A DNA stretch of 64,000 nt from Lindgomyces ingoldianus (taxonomy: Eukaryota; Ascomycota; Dothideomycetes; Pleosporales; Lindgomycetaceae), in NCBI RefSeq assembly GCF_010093535.1, contig NW_022985162.1:3357752-3421751 (forward strand), in the 5' to 3' direction. The translations under genes and the position numbers were made by a program. Positions 12,500 to 24,085 of the stretch are shown piece by piece; the first letter of the stretch is position 1, and each line of letters begins with the position of its first letter. The notes below the pieces were generated by a model. The model did not search any database. It saw nothing but the letters and a program-made list of their open reading frames with translations, and was not told where the DNA came from.

Positions 12500-15400
12500 A
12501 AAAAGACTTACTTTTCTTTCTACATAAGCTCTAATACAAACTTAAAGGAAATGTAGACTAATTCCCCTCTAAATGCTTTTAGTTACTATATGCTTACTTT
12601 TAACTTAACTATAATATAACAGCTTTAATTAACTTACTAATAAATAAAGATATTATTAACCTAGATTAATTTATAGTATTTTTATAAGTAACTTATAGAA
12701 ACCTAAATAAAAAGTTAACAGCTCTAAGTTACCTAAACACTTTATAAAAAAAAAAAAAAGCTTTACTTTACACTTTACTAAGTTCTACTAACTTACATCT
12801 AATACAGGCCTAAATAAAATAGGTCTAATTATAGCCTTATATAACTCTCTCTTAACTAAACTGTAACGCGCTATAGTAGGAGAACCCTTTCTAAACAACC
12901 TTAATATGTATGCAAACCTAATTACTACTTATAATAATAACATAAAGTTCCTTTCTATATAAGCTCTAATACGCCCCTAAACTAGCGCAGTTGCAAATAA
13001 GAACCTTAATATAATAAAAATTAATTTAAATTATGCTCTAGTTAGTTATAGAAAGTGTAAAAATTATAAAAAAAAAAGTTAATGCTTTAAGTGTAGTAAG
13101 TATAGTTATATTTTTTAAAACTACTTTATTTCTTTTTCTTAAGTCTGCGCAAGTAGCGCTGCTAGCACTTATTAAAAATTTTTACTGTCTTAATTTTATT
13201 TCTATAAGAGTTTTAACTTATATTTATGCTGTAATCTTTTTTACTACTCTTAACATAGCTGCAGCTATAGCAGTAAAAGCCTGTAAAAAGGCTTGTCTTA
13301 GAGCTAAGTTGCCTCTTAGAACTAATTTAACACTAGATCTTTACTAACTTATAAGCTAAGTCCCCTACTAATAACTAAAAGTACTAAGTTAATATTTTTA
13401 TATATTTATAATAAAAAACTATATTAGCTTTAATATAAGCTTTTATTAACTTAGAAGTAAATAGTATAGGTTACATTAATAAAAAACTAGCATGTAAACT
13501 AAATCTTTAATTAACACTACTTACCTAAATAATTTACCTAACTAAATTTAATAAAAAATAACTTAAAAAAGGTTCTATTTTTTATACTATAACTATTATA
13601 ATTACTTACTAACACTATAAAAAGTAGATTAAGCTCTATATAATAAATATAAAATGTTATAACTTAATCTTAGAACAACTATAGCTATATTAGCATAAAG
13701 TTACCTTTAATTACTAAAAGTAAGTTCTAAACTTTAACTTTTTTTAATGCTAAGATATATGCTTACACTTACACTTAAATAACACCTAAGTAGCACTTAA
13801 TACAGAAGGTTTTTAGACTTACTTTTTAATAACCTAGAGAAGAACTACCTAAGCTAGGCTAATAAGCTAGGCCTTTTATTAAGATAAGCTATGTAAAATA
13901 ATTTAACAACTACTTAAACTTAAAAAAAAAAAAGCTTTTAAAGAATCTTTACCTACTTAATTTAAACACAAACTAGGACTTAAACAGCAGATAGACATCT
14001 GCTATATAGAACCTGCTTTATTTGTAACTCTAGCTTAATAACTAGATTATAAAATCTATGTAGTTATAATTTCTAATATAGACTAAGCTTTAGCTCTCTA
14101 AAAACACGCTAACTTAAAAATAATAGTTTCTTAAAACTACTATAACTTGTTGTATGTTTTTTTTTAAGATAAGTTTAATAAGCTTTTAATATAACATCTA
14201 TATAATTACTAGATAACTCTTAAGCCTAGTAAACAACCTAGTTATAGGCTACTATATAAGATGTTGCTAAATAAATTAAAAGTGCTTTAAAAATACCTTA
14301 ATAAGAACTTAAAAAAAAGTTTATTTAACCTAGCTTCTTACTAGTAGTGTTACTTATACTATTTATAAAGAAACCTAGAAGTAGGCTTTAATTCTATGTT
14401 AACTACTAAGGACTAAACACTATTACTATTAAAAACTAATACTTAATTCTTTTTTTATAGAAAACCCTAAGCTAACTAAGTAAAGCAAAGTATTTTATAA
14501 AGTTAAATATTATTACTGCCTTTAATAAGCTAAAGATAGTAAAGGGCAATAAGTAGCTAATAGTGTTTTAGACCTAATATAGACTATTTAAGTACTTAGT
14601 AATGCTCTTTAGCTTAGCTAACACACCTAGTACTTTTTAACATTTTGTAAATAACTTGCTTTAACCCTACCTAGACATGTTCTGCACTATGTATATTAAT
14701 AATATTTTAATTTATAGTAATAGCCTTTTAGAGCATAAACAGCATGTACGCCTAGTGCTAAAGGCTATAGAAAAAGTAGGTCTGTAACTTAATGTAGACA
14801 AATGTAAGTTCTACTAATTAAAGGTTACATATTTAGGATATATAATCTCTATAAATAGCATCTAAATAGACCTTATTAAGGTTTAAACTATGCTAGATTA
14901 GTAATACCTAAAAAATATAAAAAATGTTTAAGCTTTTATAAAATTTACTAACTTTTACTAATAATTTATTAATAACTTTTTATAGCTAGTAAGCCTTATA
15001 ATTACACTTACTAAGAAAAGAATTTAATTTAACTTTAACTTAAATTACTAATAGTCTTTTAACTAGCTAAAAAAAGCCTTTACTAAAGCCTTAATACTCT
15101 ACTACTTTAACTTTAAACTACTAATACTTGTAGAAGCTAATGCCTTAGACTACATAGTAGCAAAAGTTCTTTTTTAGACTAAGCTAGACAGGACTATTAG
15201 GCCTATTACATAATTTTTAAAAAGAATAAGCTCTGCAGAAGGTAATTATAAAATCTATAATAAGAAATTACTTACTATAGTACACTACTTTAAATAATAG
15301 CAACCTAAACTAGAAGGTGTAGCGCATCTAATACAGGTCCTATCTAACTATAAAAACTTATAGTACTTTACAACTATAAAACAACTTAGCTACTAATAAG

Positions 15401-17130
15401 CCTATTAGTTTAAATCCTTATTTTATTTTAATTTTAAGATTACTTATTATTCTAGTTAAGATAGAGAGAAACTAGATGCTTTTATAAGGCAATCTTAAAA
15501 CATCTCTACTTAAAAAGAAGTGTAAAAGGCTTAACACTAAACTTTACTTTAACTTAAGCTATTTTTAGACCTTAACTTAAATAAAATAAATTAGATAATT
15601 AATTAGATTATTACTAATAAGTATCTAAATAATAAATTTATTTAAGAAACCTTAGACCTGCTCTAAAACAGCGCTAGTTAGTTAAAAAAAGTAACACTAG
15701 CTAACTATAAAAACTAAAATAGTAAGCTGTATTACTATAACTAACTTATAATCTCTAATTCTAATAAACTAAGAATTAAACTACTTTAAATTATACATAA
15801 CTTGCCTATTAAAAGACACCTAAGTAGAGAAAAGACTTTTAACTTACTACAGAGAGAGTACTACTAGCCCTGCATGTTCTATACTGTACGCTAATACATA
15901 TTATGTTGCTATACTTGCTGTAAAGTAAAGGCCTTTTAAAAAAAGTATAATAGCCTACTTAAACTACTCTTAATTTTTAAACAAGCTTAAAAAGATATAT
16001 TAATTAATTTTATTATAAACCTACTTTTATTTAAAGGGTACATAAATATTATAGTAGTTGTTAATTACTTAACTAAGTATTAACACTTAATACTATGTTC
16101 TTTTATAACTACCTCTAATATAGCCTTGTTATTCTACTAATATATATAAGTTTACTATAGCCTACCTAACATAATTATATTAGACAGAGGTACGCAGTTT
16201 GTCTTAGCCTTCTAAAATAAACTTTATAAATAGCTCTAAATTATCCTCTATCTATCTATAGCTTTTTACCTAAACACTAATAGCTAGACTAAGAACATAA
16301 ACACTGTAATAAAATAAGTTCTATAAGCATACATAAACTACTAGTAAAATAACTAGGTAAAATAGTTAGCTATAGCATAGTTTAAAGCTAATAACATAAC
16401 ATCTAAATTAACATAAGTATCCCTGTTCTTAGTAAACTATAGATACTACCTTTAAATAAGATTTAAACTACTTTTAAATACCTTTTAACTAACTTATTAA
16501 TCTATCTAAGTAATAAATGTAAATAGACTTATTAATAAAATTTAAAACATATCTAAATATGTTTATAAAGAGCTTATATAGGCTTAAGCTTTTTAACAAG
16601 AGTACATAAACTAATCTTAAACCTCTGCCCCTGCGTATACAGCTAGCAAGAAGGTCTAGCTAGACACTAGAAATATTTAAATAAACTAATAATTAAAGAA
16701 ACTTAATTAGAAGAACTTTAGCCCTTTTACAGTAGCTTATATAGTTTTATTGCATACTTACTAATTAATCCTACCTAACAGCATAAAGATACACTCTGTG
16801 TTCTATGTATTATTGCTGCGCTAAGTAGCCCTTAAATTTAACTATCTACCTAAACAGCTAAACTTACTACTTAAACCTATTATTATAAACAACAAACTAA
16901 AATACATTATAAAAGACATTAAATAAATCTAGTTTAATAAGAAAAAATGTATTTATAAATACTTTATAAAATAGACTAGATATAACAAACTGTTATAAGA
17001 ACCTACAAAAGCCCTGTAAGAGAACTCTACAGTAACTTAATTCTACGCCTAATACCTATCTAAACTAAACCTGTACCCTAATAAAGACAACCTAATGCTA
17101 GAACTACTAATGTAAAGGATTCCCTTTCTA
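12500..17130 (+). pseudogene. Gypsy A Gag-Pol with chromodomain, degenerate
   Basis: Visible order: a zinc knuckle at 13083-13124 (CFKCSKYSYIFxNY; CX2CX4HX4C spacing with His and the last Cys now Tyr). RT around 14400-14830 with YINNILIYS at 14683-14712 (from YxDDxLIYS, both Asp now Asn) and NVDKCKF after it. RNase H around 15100-15480. Integrase zinc-binding region about 15800-15930 (RHLSREKT, then CCYTCC). Integrase core with VVVNYLTKY near 16050 (first Asp now Asn) and LDRGTQF near 16180-16200 (Asp kept). A chromodomain at about 16890-17060 resembling YKYFIKWTRYN runs to the edge of the 3' LTR. The chromodomain would target integration to heterochromatin in a live element. It cannot be functional now. 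Confidence 0.85.
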
Positions 17131-17146
17131 ATAAAAGAGGGGGTAC

Positions 17147-17464
17147 TGTTACAGTATTCTCTCTAGATTCTAGACATAACTATATTAGACGTGTACTAAA
17201 GTATTATTAGTGCACGTCTAACATAAACATAATATAACATAGACATAAACTTAAGCATAAACTGCTTTAACACTAACTAAACTTAAAACAGGCTTAATTT
17301 ATACTTAAAGTGCTTAGACTTTTAAGCTAAGTATTTAATTACTAATTTCTTTCTAAACCTTTCTGTTCTTTACATAATGTCTTATACATACTATAATACC
17401 TTACATAGTAATTAAACTAGACTTCTGTGAAGCTCTATAACCTTACTTGTGCACAATCGTGACA
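17147..17464 (+). repeat. Gypsy A 3' LTR
   Basis: 318 bp, starts TGTTACAGTATTC and ends CGTGACA. Same length as the 5' LTR. The differences I can see are transitions. Confidence 0.92.
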
Positions 17465-18340
17465 ACTAGCTACTTAGATAAAAAAAAAAAATCTTTACTT
17501 AGTTACTAACTATTTAGAAGATAAGCTAGAAACTACTTTTAGCTATAAAAGTAAGCCTAAAAGCTATATATAAAATGCATTTTAAACTATATAATATTAC
17601 ATAAGTATATATTTAATTAATAAATAAGCTTATGCGCACACTATATACAAAGTTACTAAAGAAGATACGCTAGAGCTTTTTACTAAATATAATACTCTAG
17701 GTTGTATAACTCTTATATAGAGCTGCTAAATTAGGACTGTATTAGTTTAAGATATACTATAACTACTATAAAAAAAAGCTGCGCATGCATATTTTTTTAT
17801 ATAACTTTTACTTTTTAATTACTAATAAAAAAAAGCACACTTTTAGTATTACTAAGTTATAAATAAATAATACTTTAAGCATTATAATAAAAGATTTTGC
17901 ATAAAAAAAAAGAAACTATAAAAAGTAAAGTTTTATATAAAAGGTAAGACTATTTTAGTAAAGAAGCAGCTTATTAAGTTTAATAGTAAAAGAATTAAAC
18001 TTATATATAATATAGTAGTTTTTACTTAAAAAAAATAAGTAAGCTACTTTTATATAATTAACTTAAAAGATAAAGATGCTGTATAATAATATATTAAGTA
18101 ATATATAAAAAAAGTATATATTACATCTATGTGTTAACTAGAGGCAGTATTTAACTTATTTATTACTACATAAACTATAGACTTTTTATATAATAATATT
18201 AACACACTTAACACATAAATTTAACAGTAGATAAATAATAGTAAGTATAGTCTTACTTTTCTACTATTATAGCTTAATTATGTAAAGCTGTTTATCTTTA
18301 TAAATAAATTATTTACTAATAATAAAAACTTTAGCTTATA

Positions 18341-18400
18341 ACGTACCTAACAGGTTGGCCGGCCACACGGGTTGGCCGGCCACTTTTGCCAAGCCCCCAC
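18341..18400 (+). repeat. Fot1-like left terminal inverted repeat
   Basis: About 60 bp. It contains a direct repeat of GGTTGGCCGGCCAC (18353-18366 and 18370-18383) separated by acg, and matches the right end in reverse complement with few changes. Confidence 0.88.
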
Positions 18401-18421
18401 TAAACTCTACCTATCTACATA

Positions 18422-19390
18422 ATGCCTTAACAACAACACTAAATTAAATCTTCTAAAGAACGTTAGATATAGCTTGCTCTTTAGGCTCTTAAACAAGACT
18501 TAAAACTCTTCTTACAACGCGCTGCAGCTATCTATAATGTCTCTTACACAACACAAAGCAATTAACGCGCTAGACAGCCTTTACAAGCAGAATGCTGGCC
18601 TAAATTAAGGAATCTAACTAAGCTTAAAAAGAAGGTAGTTGTTAAGTACATACTTAAGCTTATTATGCGCAGATTTCCCCTTAGGCTCACAGCTGTAGCT
18701 AATATAGCTAATTCCTTGCCTGCAGAGCGCAATCTAGGCTAGGTTAGCTTAAACTAGACTAGTATGTAGGTTAAGCACTGCCCTAAGTTTATAATAAAGT
18801 TTAATTATAAGTATAATTACAAAAGAGTGCTTTATAAGAATCTAGAGGTTATCTAGAGCTAGTTTTGCCTAGTAGCTAACATAAAAGCTAAGTACAGTAT
18901 CTAGGATAAAGACAGGTATAACTTTAATAAGTTAAGCTTTATAATAGGCTAGATATTAACTAGAGCAGTTGTTACAGCTTTAGAGAGACAAAGACAGCTA
19001 AAGGCAATATAGTAAGGTAATAAGAAGTAGACAACAGTTATCTAGGGCATTAATGTAATAAAGTAGGCTATAAAATTATAAAGCTTTAAGCAGCAAATAA
19101 GGCTGCTATGTAACATAGATTACATAAAAGGAAGCAGATTTAGGTAAAAGAGACCTTAATAGTTAAGAATAGGGCTTGTCTAACTGCTCTAAAAGAGTTT
19201 AGAGCGCGTAGTAATAGGAAGAAGCTAAAGACACAGGTGCGCGCTAAAGAAGGTAAGCTAAGTTAAAGGCAATGTAGGCAGTGCAATTAGACTAGGCATA
19301 ACTTGCATACATGTAAGCAAGTAGCAGAAGTAGACTCTAAATAATATCTTGTGTTATATTACTTTATACAGGGCTAAAGTGGGCTGTTTT
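18422..19390 (+). pseudogene. Fot1/pogo-family transposase remnant
   Basis: A DDE transposase remnant. The start at 18422 (ATG CCT) begins about 20 bases after the left terminal repeat. It has an N-terminal helix-turn-helix of psq/CENP-B type (RAAAIYNVS near 18520), a second DNA-binding block with KKKVVVKYILKL and FPLRLTAVANIANSL (18630-18720), then the first catalytic region at 18917-18946 reading YNFNKLSFIIG, derived from YNFDExGFMxG with Asp now Asn and Glu now Lys. VIxGIN follows near 19032. The other catalytic Asp blocks are not found, and the sequence passes quickly to a charged C-terminal tail. Stops replace several Gln codons. Confidence 0.82.
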
Positions 19391-19412
19391 GCGAGAGAAT
19401 AGGGTAGTTTTA

Positions 19413-19472
19413 GTAGGGGCTTGGCAAAAGTGGCCGGCTAACCCGTGTGGCCAGCCAACCTGTTAGGTACGT
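19413..19472 (-). repeat. Fot1-like right terminal inverted repeat
   Basis: Reverse complement of the left end. The two GGCCGGCC cores here read ggctggcc and tagccggcc, single transitions from the left copy. Confidence 0.88.
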
Positions 19473-20319
19473 TAGCTAAATTTTTTAATTATATTAAGTA
19501 ATAAAGACTATATAAAGTAAAGTAACTACTTTAAAATACTAGGCAACATTATACACTAGAATTCTACTAAGTGTAAAAGAGTAACTAGAAGTGTTCTTAC
19601 TAGCAAACTATATAGAATAGTTAAAGAGTTTAATAATATAATTACTTTTAGTATAACTTTATAGTAAATTATATAAATACTTAAACTGCTACTAATTTTA
19701 GTAGTAATCTATATAGATTTAAAGTTTCTATATAACTGCCTTATTAAGCTAGGCACTACTAGTAAAAAGTAACTTATAATTAACATTATATTACTTTATA
19801 AATTATATAAAAAAAAAGAAATTACTAAAATAAAGTAAATTAATAGTAAAGATAACTTAGTAAATGCATGTATAAAGAAAATACTAAATTAAGCTTTTTA
19901 ATTATTAGTTCTAACAAACTACCTCTCTGTCTAGATAGAAGCATCTGTAGACTAGCTAGATCCTGTGCGCAAAGATGCTTTAGACTAACTAGACTAATAA
20001 CACCTTTATATAAGGCTTATTTTTTTAATTTTTTTTTATTATACACACTTATTTTTTTTATTATAAGAATCTGTTACTGCTAGCACTATATAAAAAAAAG
20101 CTAGAGGATTGTACAGTAAGGCTTAAAAAGCAAAGGATAAAGAAAAAAAAAGCTATTTACATAGCATAACTAGCTTATCTTAACGCACAGCATTACTAGA
20201 GGCAAGTCCTAATAAATAGGGTAGAGGAAAGGCAGAATATAATTAGATAGACCTATATAAACAAAAAAAAAGTAACATGTATAAAAAGTAACTCTTTAAA
20301 TAAAAAGAAAAGTTACTAG

Positions 20320-20599
20320 TGTTTATACATAGTAGTAGTGTTACAGCTTAAATATAAGTAATTACGCATAAGTAGAATTATATATTTATGTTACATAATA
20401 CTTATGCATAAATATTTATGCGTAAACATTTAAATATCCCTTTTTTCCTCTATATAGAGGAAAGACAAGAGTAATAGAACTAGAAACTTATTACCCTTAC
20501 TTTACCTACCTTGTACGCTGTGCACACTGTACACCACTCTTACTCTTGCTACTTAAGTGCTTATACTATAAGCAGCTAGCTATTAGAGCCTATTTAACA
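20320..20599 (+). repeat. Copia A middle LTR, shared by A1 and A2
   Basis: 280 bp. Compared with 7012-7291 its first 100 bases differ only by C-to-T and G-to-A: gcagcagcagcgtcgcgg has become atagtagtagtgttacag. This is the most RIP-mutated LTR of the family in the window. Confidence 0.9.
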
Positions 20600-22356
20600 C
20601 TAATTAGTAGTTAATTTAATTAACTATAAATTAGCAAGAGTAATAATAGAGTACTTACACTTTATAAGGTACTTTGTTTTATTACTTATTCTCTAGAAAA
20701 AGTAATAACAAAGCACTTACACTTTATAAGGTACTTTATTTAGTTACTTATCTTTTAGAATAGCAGATTAATCTTTTGCATTATACAGCAAGCTCTGCTA
20801 CTATACAAAGTAAGGAGAAGATAGTATAAGACACACACTAAAGCTACTAAAGCTGCATAACTTAGCAGCTAGACAATAGCACATTAATCCTTTACATTGT
20901 ACAGCAAGCTCTGCTACTGTACAAAGTAAGAAGGAGATAGTGTAAGGCGCACACTAAAACTATTAAAGCTGCACAACCTAGTAGCTAGACAACAGCAGTA
21001 TCTGCGCAATCTACTGCACAAGTAATTAACTCTATGCCTTATAAGGCACTTTGTTTTATTACCTATTTCTTAGAAAGAGTAATAATAAAGCACTTACACT
21101 TTATAAGGTACTTTATTTAGTTACTTATCTCTTAAGATAGCAGATTAATTTTTTGCATTATACAGTAAGCTCTACTACTGTATAAAGTAAAAAGGAGATA
21201 GTGTAAGACGCACACTAAAGCTATTAAAGCTGCACAACCTAGCAGCTAGACAACAGCAGTACCTGCGCAATCTACTAGAAAAGTAATTAACTATACTATT
21301 ATAATAAAATCTTATTAGCAACTAATAACTCTGTGTAATAATAGAAAGAATAAAGAATAATTTCTATTATATAAATAACTTATAAAAGACATAGAGATAT
21401 TAGAGGCAACACTACAGAACAAGACTAGCCTAGAGTACTAGAATAATAAAATTAACATGTTAAAGGCTCTAATAAGCCTATAGACTTAATTATATATAAG
21501 TTATATAATTACTAATTTACACATAATAACTTAGAAGGGCGCTACTTTTCTAAGTTTATACATAAAAGATTTTAAAAGATAAACACTATAAAACTTCTTA
21601 GCACTTAGCTGTGTATTTAAAAGGGAGCTTATATAAGTGCTAAAAGATAAGAGAATTACACTATAGCTAAGTACTAAAGGTACCTAAGCCTAGAAGCTGT
21701 ATAATATAGCATAAAAAAAGGCAACTGCACTAAAAAGGCTTTATATATAACTTTTATTGCTATATAAGGCTCTGCACAGAAGCAGACTAAACATAATGCT
21801 GCTATTAACACTAAACATACTAGCATTACCTACTTCTACACCTTAGCTAGCACTACACTAATCACTGTACAAACAATACATGCCACCCTACCTAACGCCT
21901 GCTCCACACCCTTAATCATACACACCACCGCCTGCAGTAGTGTATGCACCACTAATACCACCTGCACAATCTATACTACATTACAACCTGTACAAACTTC
22001 TACCTTAGAGGAAAACTACTAAAGAAAAACTTTTAGCAGACAAGATTATATAATTCTAAAAGGCATAAAAAAAATAATAACTATATAAGTTAACTATATA
22101 ATATTTTTATAGATAAAATAAAGATCTTTATTAATCTATGTTAACAGCTAGATATCTAGGAAACTTAGTACACAGACATCTTTCTAGATATCCTAGAAGG
22201 TTAGGCAAATATGCACTATATGCACAACATAGGCCCTAGAAATAACTAGAAGCATTTGTACAACACCTTAAGCATTATAATAAAGGATTTTACATAAAAA
22301 GAAGAGAAAAAACTACAGAAGGCAAGGTTTTACATAAAGAGTAAGACTATCCTAGT

Positions 22357-22560
22357 TGTCACAGTCGGCATGCTTAAGCTACAAGCAAGAGGTGGTGTAA
22401 CTTAACTAGATTAAACTAAGGAGCAGAGAAGCTGCTCTGCAAGTTTAAATATACATGTGTGCTCTCTGCTAAGGCGCTACTTGTAGCACTAGCGTGCTAC
22501 TTGTTGCGCAAGCAAGGGAGCTAATGCCGCAGAGCATGTGACGCGGTACGCGCTGTCACA
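22357..22560 (+). repeat. solo LTR of an otherwise unseen retrotransposon
   Basis: 204 bp, starts TGTCACAGTCGG and ends CGCTGTCACA, with 5-bp target duplication CTAGT (22352-22356 and 22561-22565). The uninterrupted sequence is in A1 near 17950 and A4 near 60628. GC-rich and little mutated, so a late arrival; left by recombination between two LTRs. Contains catgtgac at 22535-22542. Not similar to the other LTRs here. Confidence 0.88.
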
Positions 22561-23805
22561 CTAGTAGAGAAGCAGCCTATTAAGTTTAACAGTAGAAGGA
22601 TTAAACTTACGCATAACATAGTAGTCTTTACTTAAAAGGGATAAATAAGCTACCTTTATATAATTAACCTAGAGAATAAGGATACTACATAATAATATGT
22701 TAAGTAATATGTAAGAGGGGTATACATTGCATCTGTGTGTTAACTAGAGGCAGCATTTAACCTTTTTATTACTACACAAACTATAGACCTTTTGCATAAT
22801 AACATTAATACACTTAACGCATAAATCTAATAGTAGATAGATAATAGTAAGTGTAGTCTTACCTTTCTACTATTATAGCTTAATTATGTAAAGCTATTTA
22901 TCTTTATAAATAAATTATTTACTAATAACAAAAACCTTAGCTTATAGCTAGAATTCTTAATTATATTAAGTAATAAAGACTATATAAAGCAAAGCAACTA
23001 CTTTAAAATACTAAGCAACATTATACACTAGAATTCTACTAAGTGTAAAAGAGTAACTAGAAGTGTGTTTACTAGTAAACTATATAAAATAGTTAAAGAG
23101 TTTAATAATGCAATTACCTTTAGTATAACTTTATAGTAAATTATATAAACACTTAAACTGCTACTAATTCTAGTAGTAATCTGCACAGATTTAAGGTTTC
23201 TATATAATTACTTTATTAAGCTAAGCACTACTAGTAAAAAGTAACTTATAATTAACATTATGTTACTCTGTAAATTATATAAAAAAAGGGAAATTACTAA
23301 AATAAAGTAGATTAATAGTAAAAACAACCTAGTAAATATATATATAAAGAAAACACTAAACTAGGCTTTTTAATTATTAGTCCTAACTAACTGCCTCTCT
23401 GTCTAGATAGAAGCATCTGTAGACTAGCTAGATCCTGTGCGCAAAAATGCTTTAGACTAACTAGACTAATAACGCCTTTATATAAAGCTTATTTCTTTTT
23501 ATTTATGTTTTTTTTTATATTATATACACTTATCTTTCTTATTATAAGGATCTGTCACTGCTAGCACTATATAAAAAAAAAAAAAAGCTAGGGGATTGTA
23601 TAGCAAAGCTTAGAAAGCAAAGAATAAAGAAAAAAAAAGCTATTTATATAGTACAACTAGCTTATTCTAACGCACAGCATTACTAGAGGCAAGTCCTAAC
23701 AAATAAGGTAGAGTAAAGGTAGAACATAATTAGATAGACTTACATAAATAAAAAAGAGGTAACGCGTATAAAAAGTAACTCTTTAGACAAAAAAAAAGTT
23801 GCTAG

Positions 23806-24085
23806 TGTCTGTACACAGCAGCAGCGTCACAGCCTAGATACAAGCAATTGCGCACAAGTAGAATCACGTATCTATGTTACATAATGCTTATGCGCAAACC
23901 TCTGTGCGTAAACATTTAGATATCCCCCTTTTTCTCTATACAGAGGAAAGATAAGAGTAATAGAACTAAAAATATATTACTCTTACTTTACCTACCTTAT
24001 ACACTGTGCACACTGTACACCACTCTTACTTTTGCTACTTAAGTGCTTATACTATAAGCAGCTAGCTGTCGGAGCCTATTTAACA
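23806..24085 (+). repeat. Copia A2 3' LTR
   Basis: 280 bp, TGTCTGTACACAGC to TTTAACA. It is intermediate in RIP load between the first and middle LTRs. Followed directly by Gypsy B1 sequence. Confidence 0.9.

Larger units (their letters stand above)
11802..17464 (+). mobile_element. Ty3/Gypsy chromovirus A, nested in Copia A1
   Basis: 5,663 bp with two LTRs of 318 bp each and target duplication ACTAG (11797-11801 and 17465-17469). The uninterrupted target is in A4 near 60140 (gtgtttactagctacttaa). A polypurine tract aaaagaggggg (17132-17142) precedes the 3' LTR. It carries gag, RT, RNase H, integrase and a terminal chromodomain in the plus orientation, all strongly RIP-degraded. Confidence 0.93.
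18341..19472 (+). mobile_element. Fot1/pogo-like DNA transposon, internally deleted
   Basis: 1,132 bp with inverted termini ACGTACCTAACAGG of about 60 bp and a TA target duplication (18339-18340, 19473-19474). The empty site is seen in A2 near 22944 and A4 near 61014 (agcttatagct). Typical Fot1 elements are close to 1.9 kb, so this copy is short. The missing part is the middle and C-terminal catalytic half of the transposase. The termini keep GC-rich words, indicating milder RIP than in the surrounding Copia. Confidence 0.9.
8500..19953 (+). pseudogene. Copia A1 Gag-Pol, degenerate and interrupted
   Basis: Remains of a Ty1/Copia polyprotein. In order: a zinc-knuckle block at 9187-9262 (KCFIYYKKMC-like, from CFVCxKxxC...H); protease/integrase territory (about 9300-11800) with no clear intact motif; an RT block at 17845-17880 reading SITKLxINNTLS, which corresponds to the QTDDT form of the RT active site used by fungal Copia elements, with D changed to N. 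The RNase H end comes after the Fot1-like insertion: 19640-19953 holds sequence resembling REITEIRWING and LTVRVEG. Gypsy A splits the frame at 11802 and Fot1 at 18341. The 5' limit of gag is not defined. Very many Gln/Trp-to-stop changes. Confidence 0.78.
7012..20599 (+). mobile_element. Copia element A1, full length with nested insertions
   Basis: LTR retrotransposon with 280-bp LTRs (7012-7291 and 20320-20599) in plus orientation. Its internal region is 13,028 bp. Subtracting Gypsy A, the Fot1-like element and the miniature LTR element with their target duplications leaves about 5,798 bp. Copy A4 (55730-62156) has about 5,805 bp after removal of its gap artefact, so A1 is essentially complete. 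The right LTR is shared with A2, giving LTR-internal-LTR-internal-LTR. The left flank gttta does not match the sequence after the last LTR (attac), so there is no target duplication around the array. Confidence 0.88.
20320..24085 (+). mobile_element. Copia element A2, deletion derivative sharing an LTR with A1
   Basis: LTRs at 20320-20599 (shared with A1) and 23806-24085. The internal part follows A1/A4 until about 22273, then jumps from leader/gag to the RT-RNase H region. About 3.1 kb present in A4 (57427 to about 60560) is missing. The junction reads acaccttaagcattata, and the two A4 borders both contain aacactttaagca, so the deletion joined short direct repeats. A solo LTR of another family sits at 22357-22560. 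The RNase H tail continues to about 23430. Confidence 0.87.
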
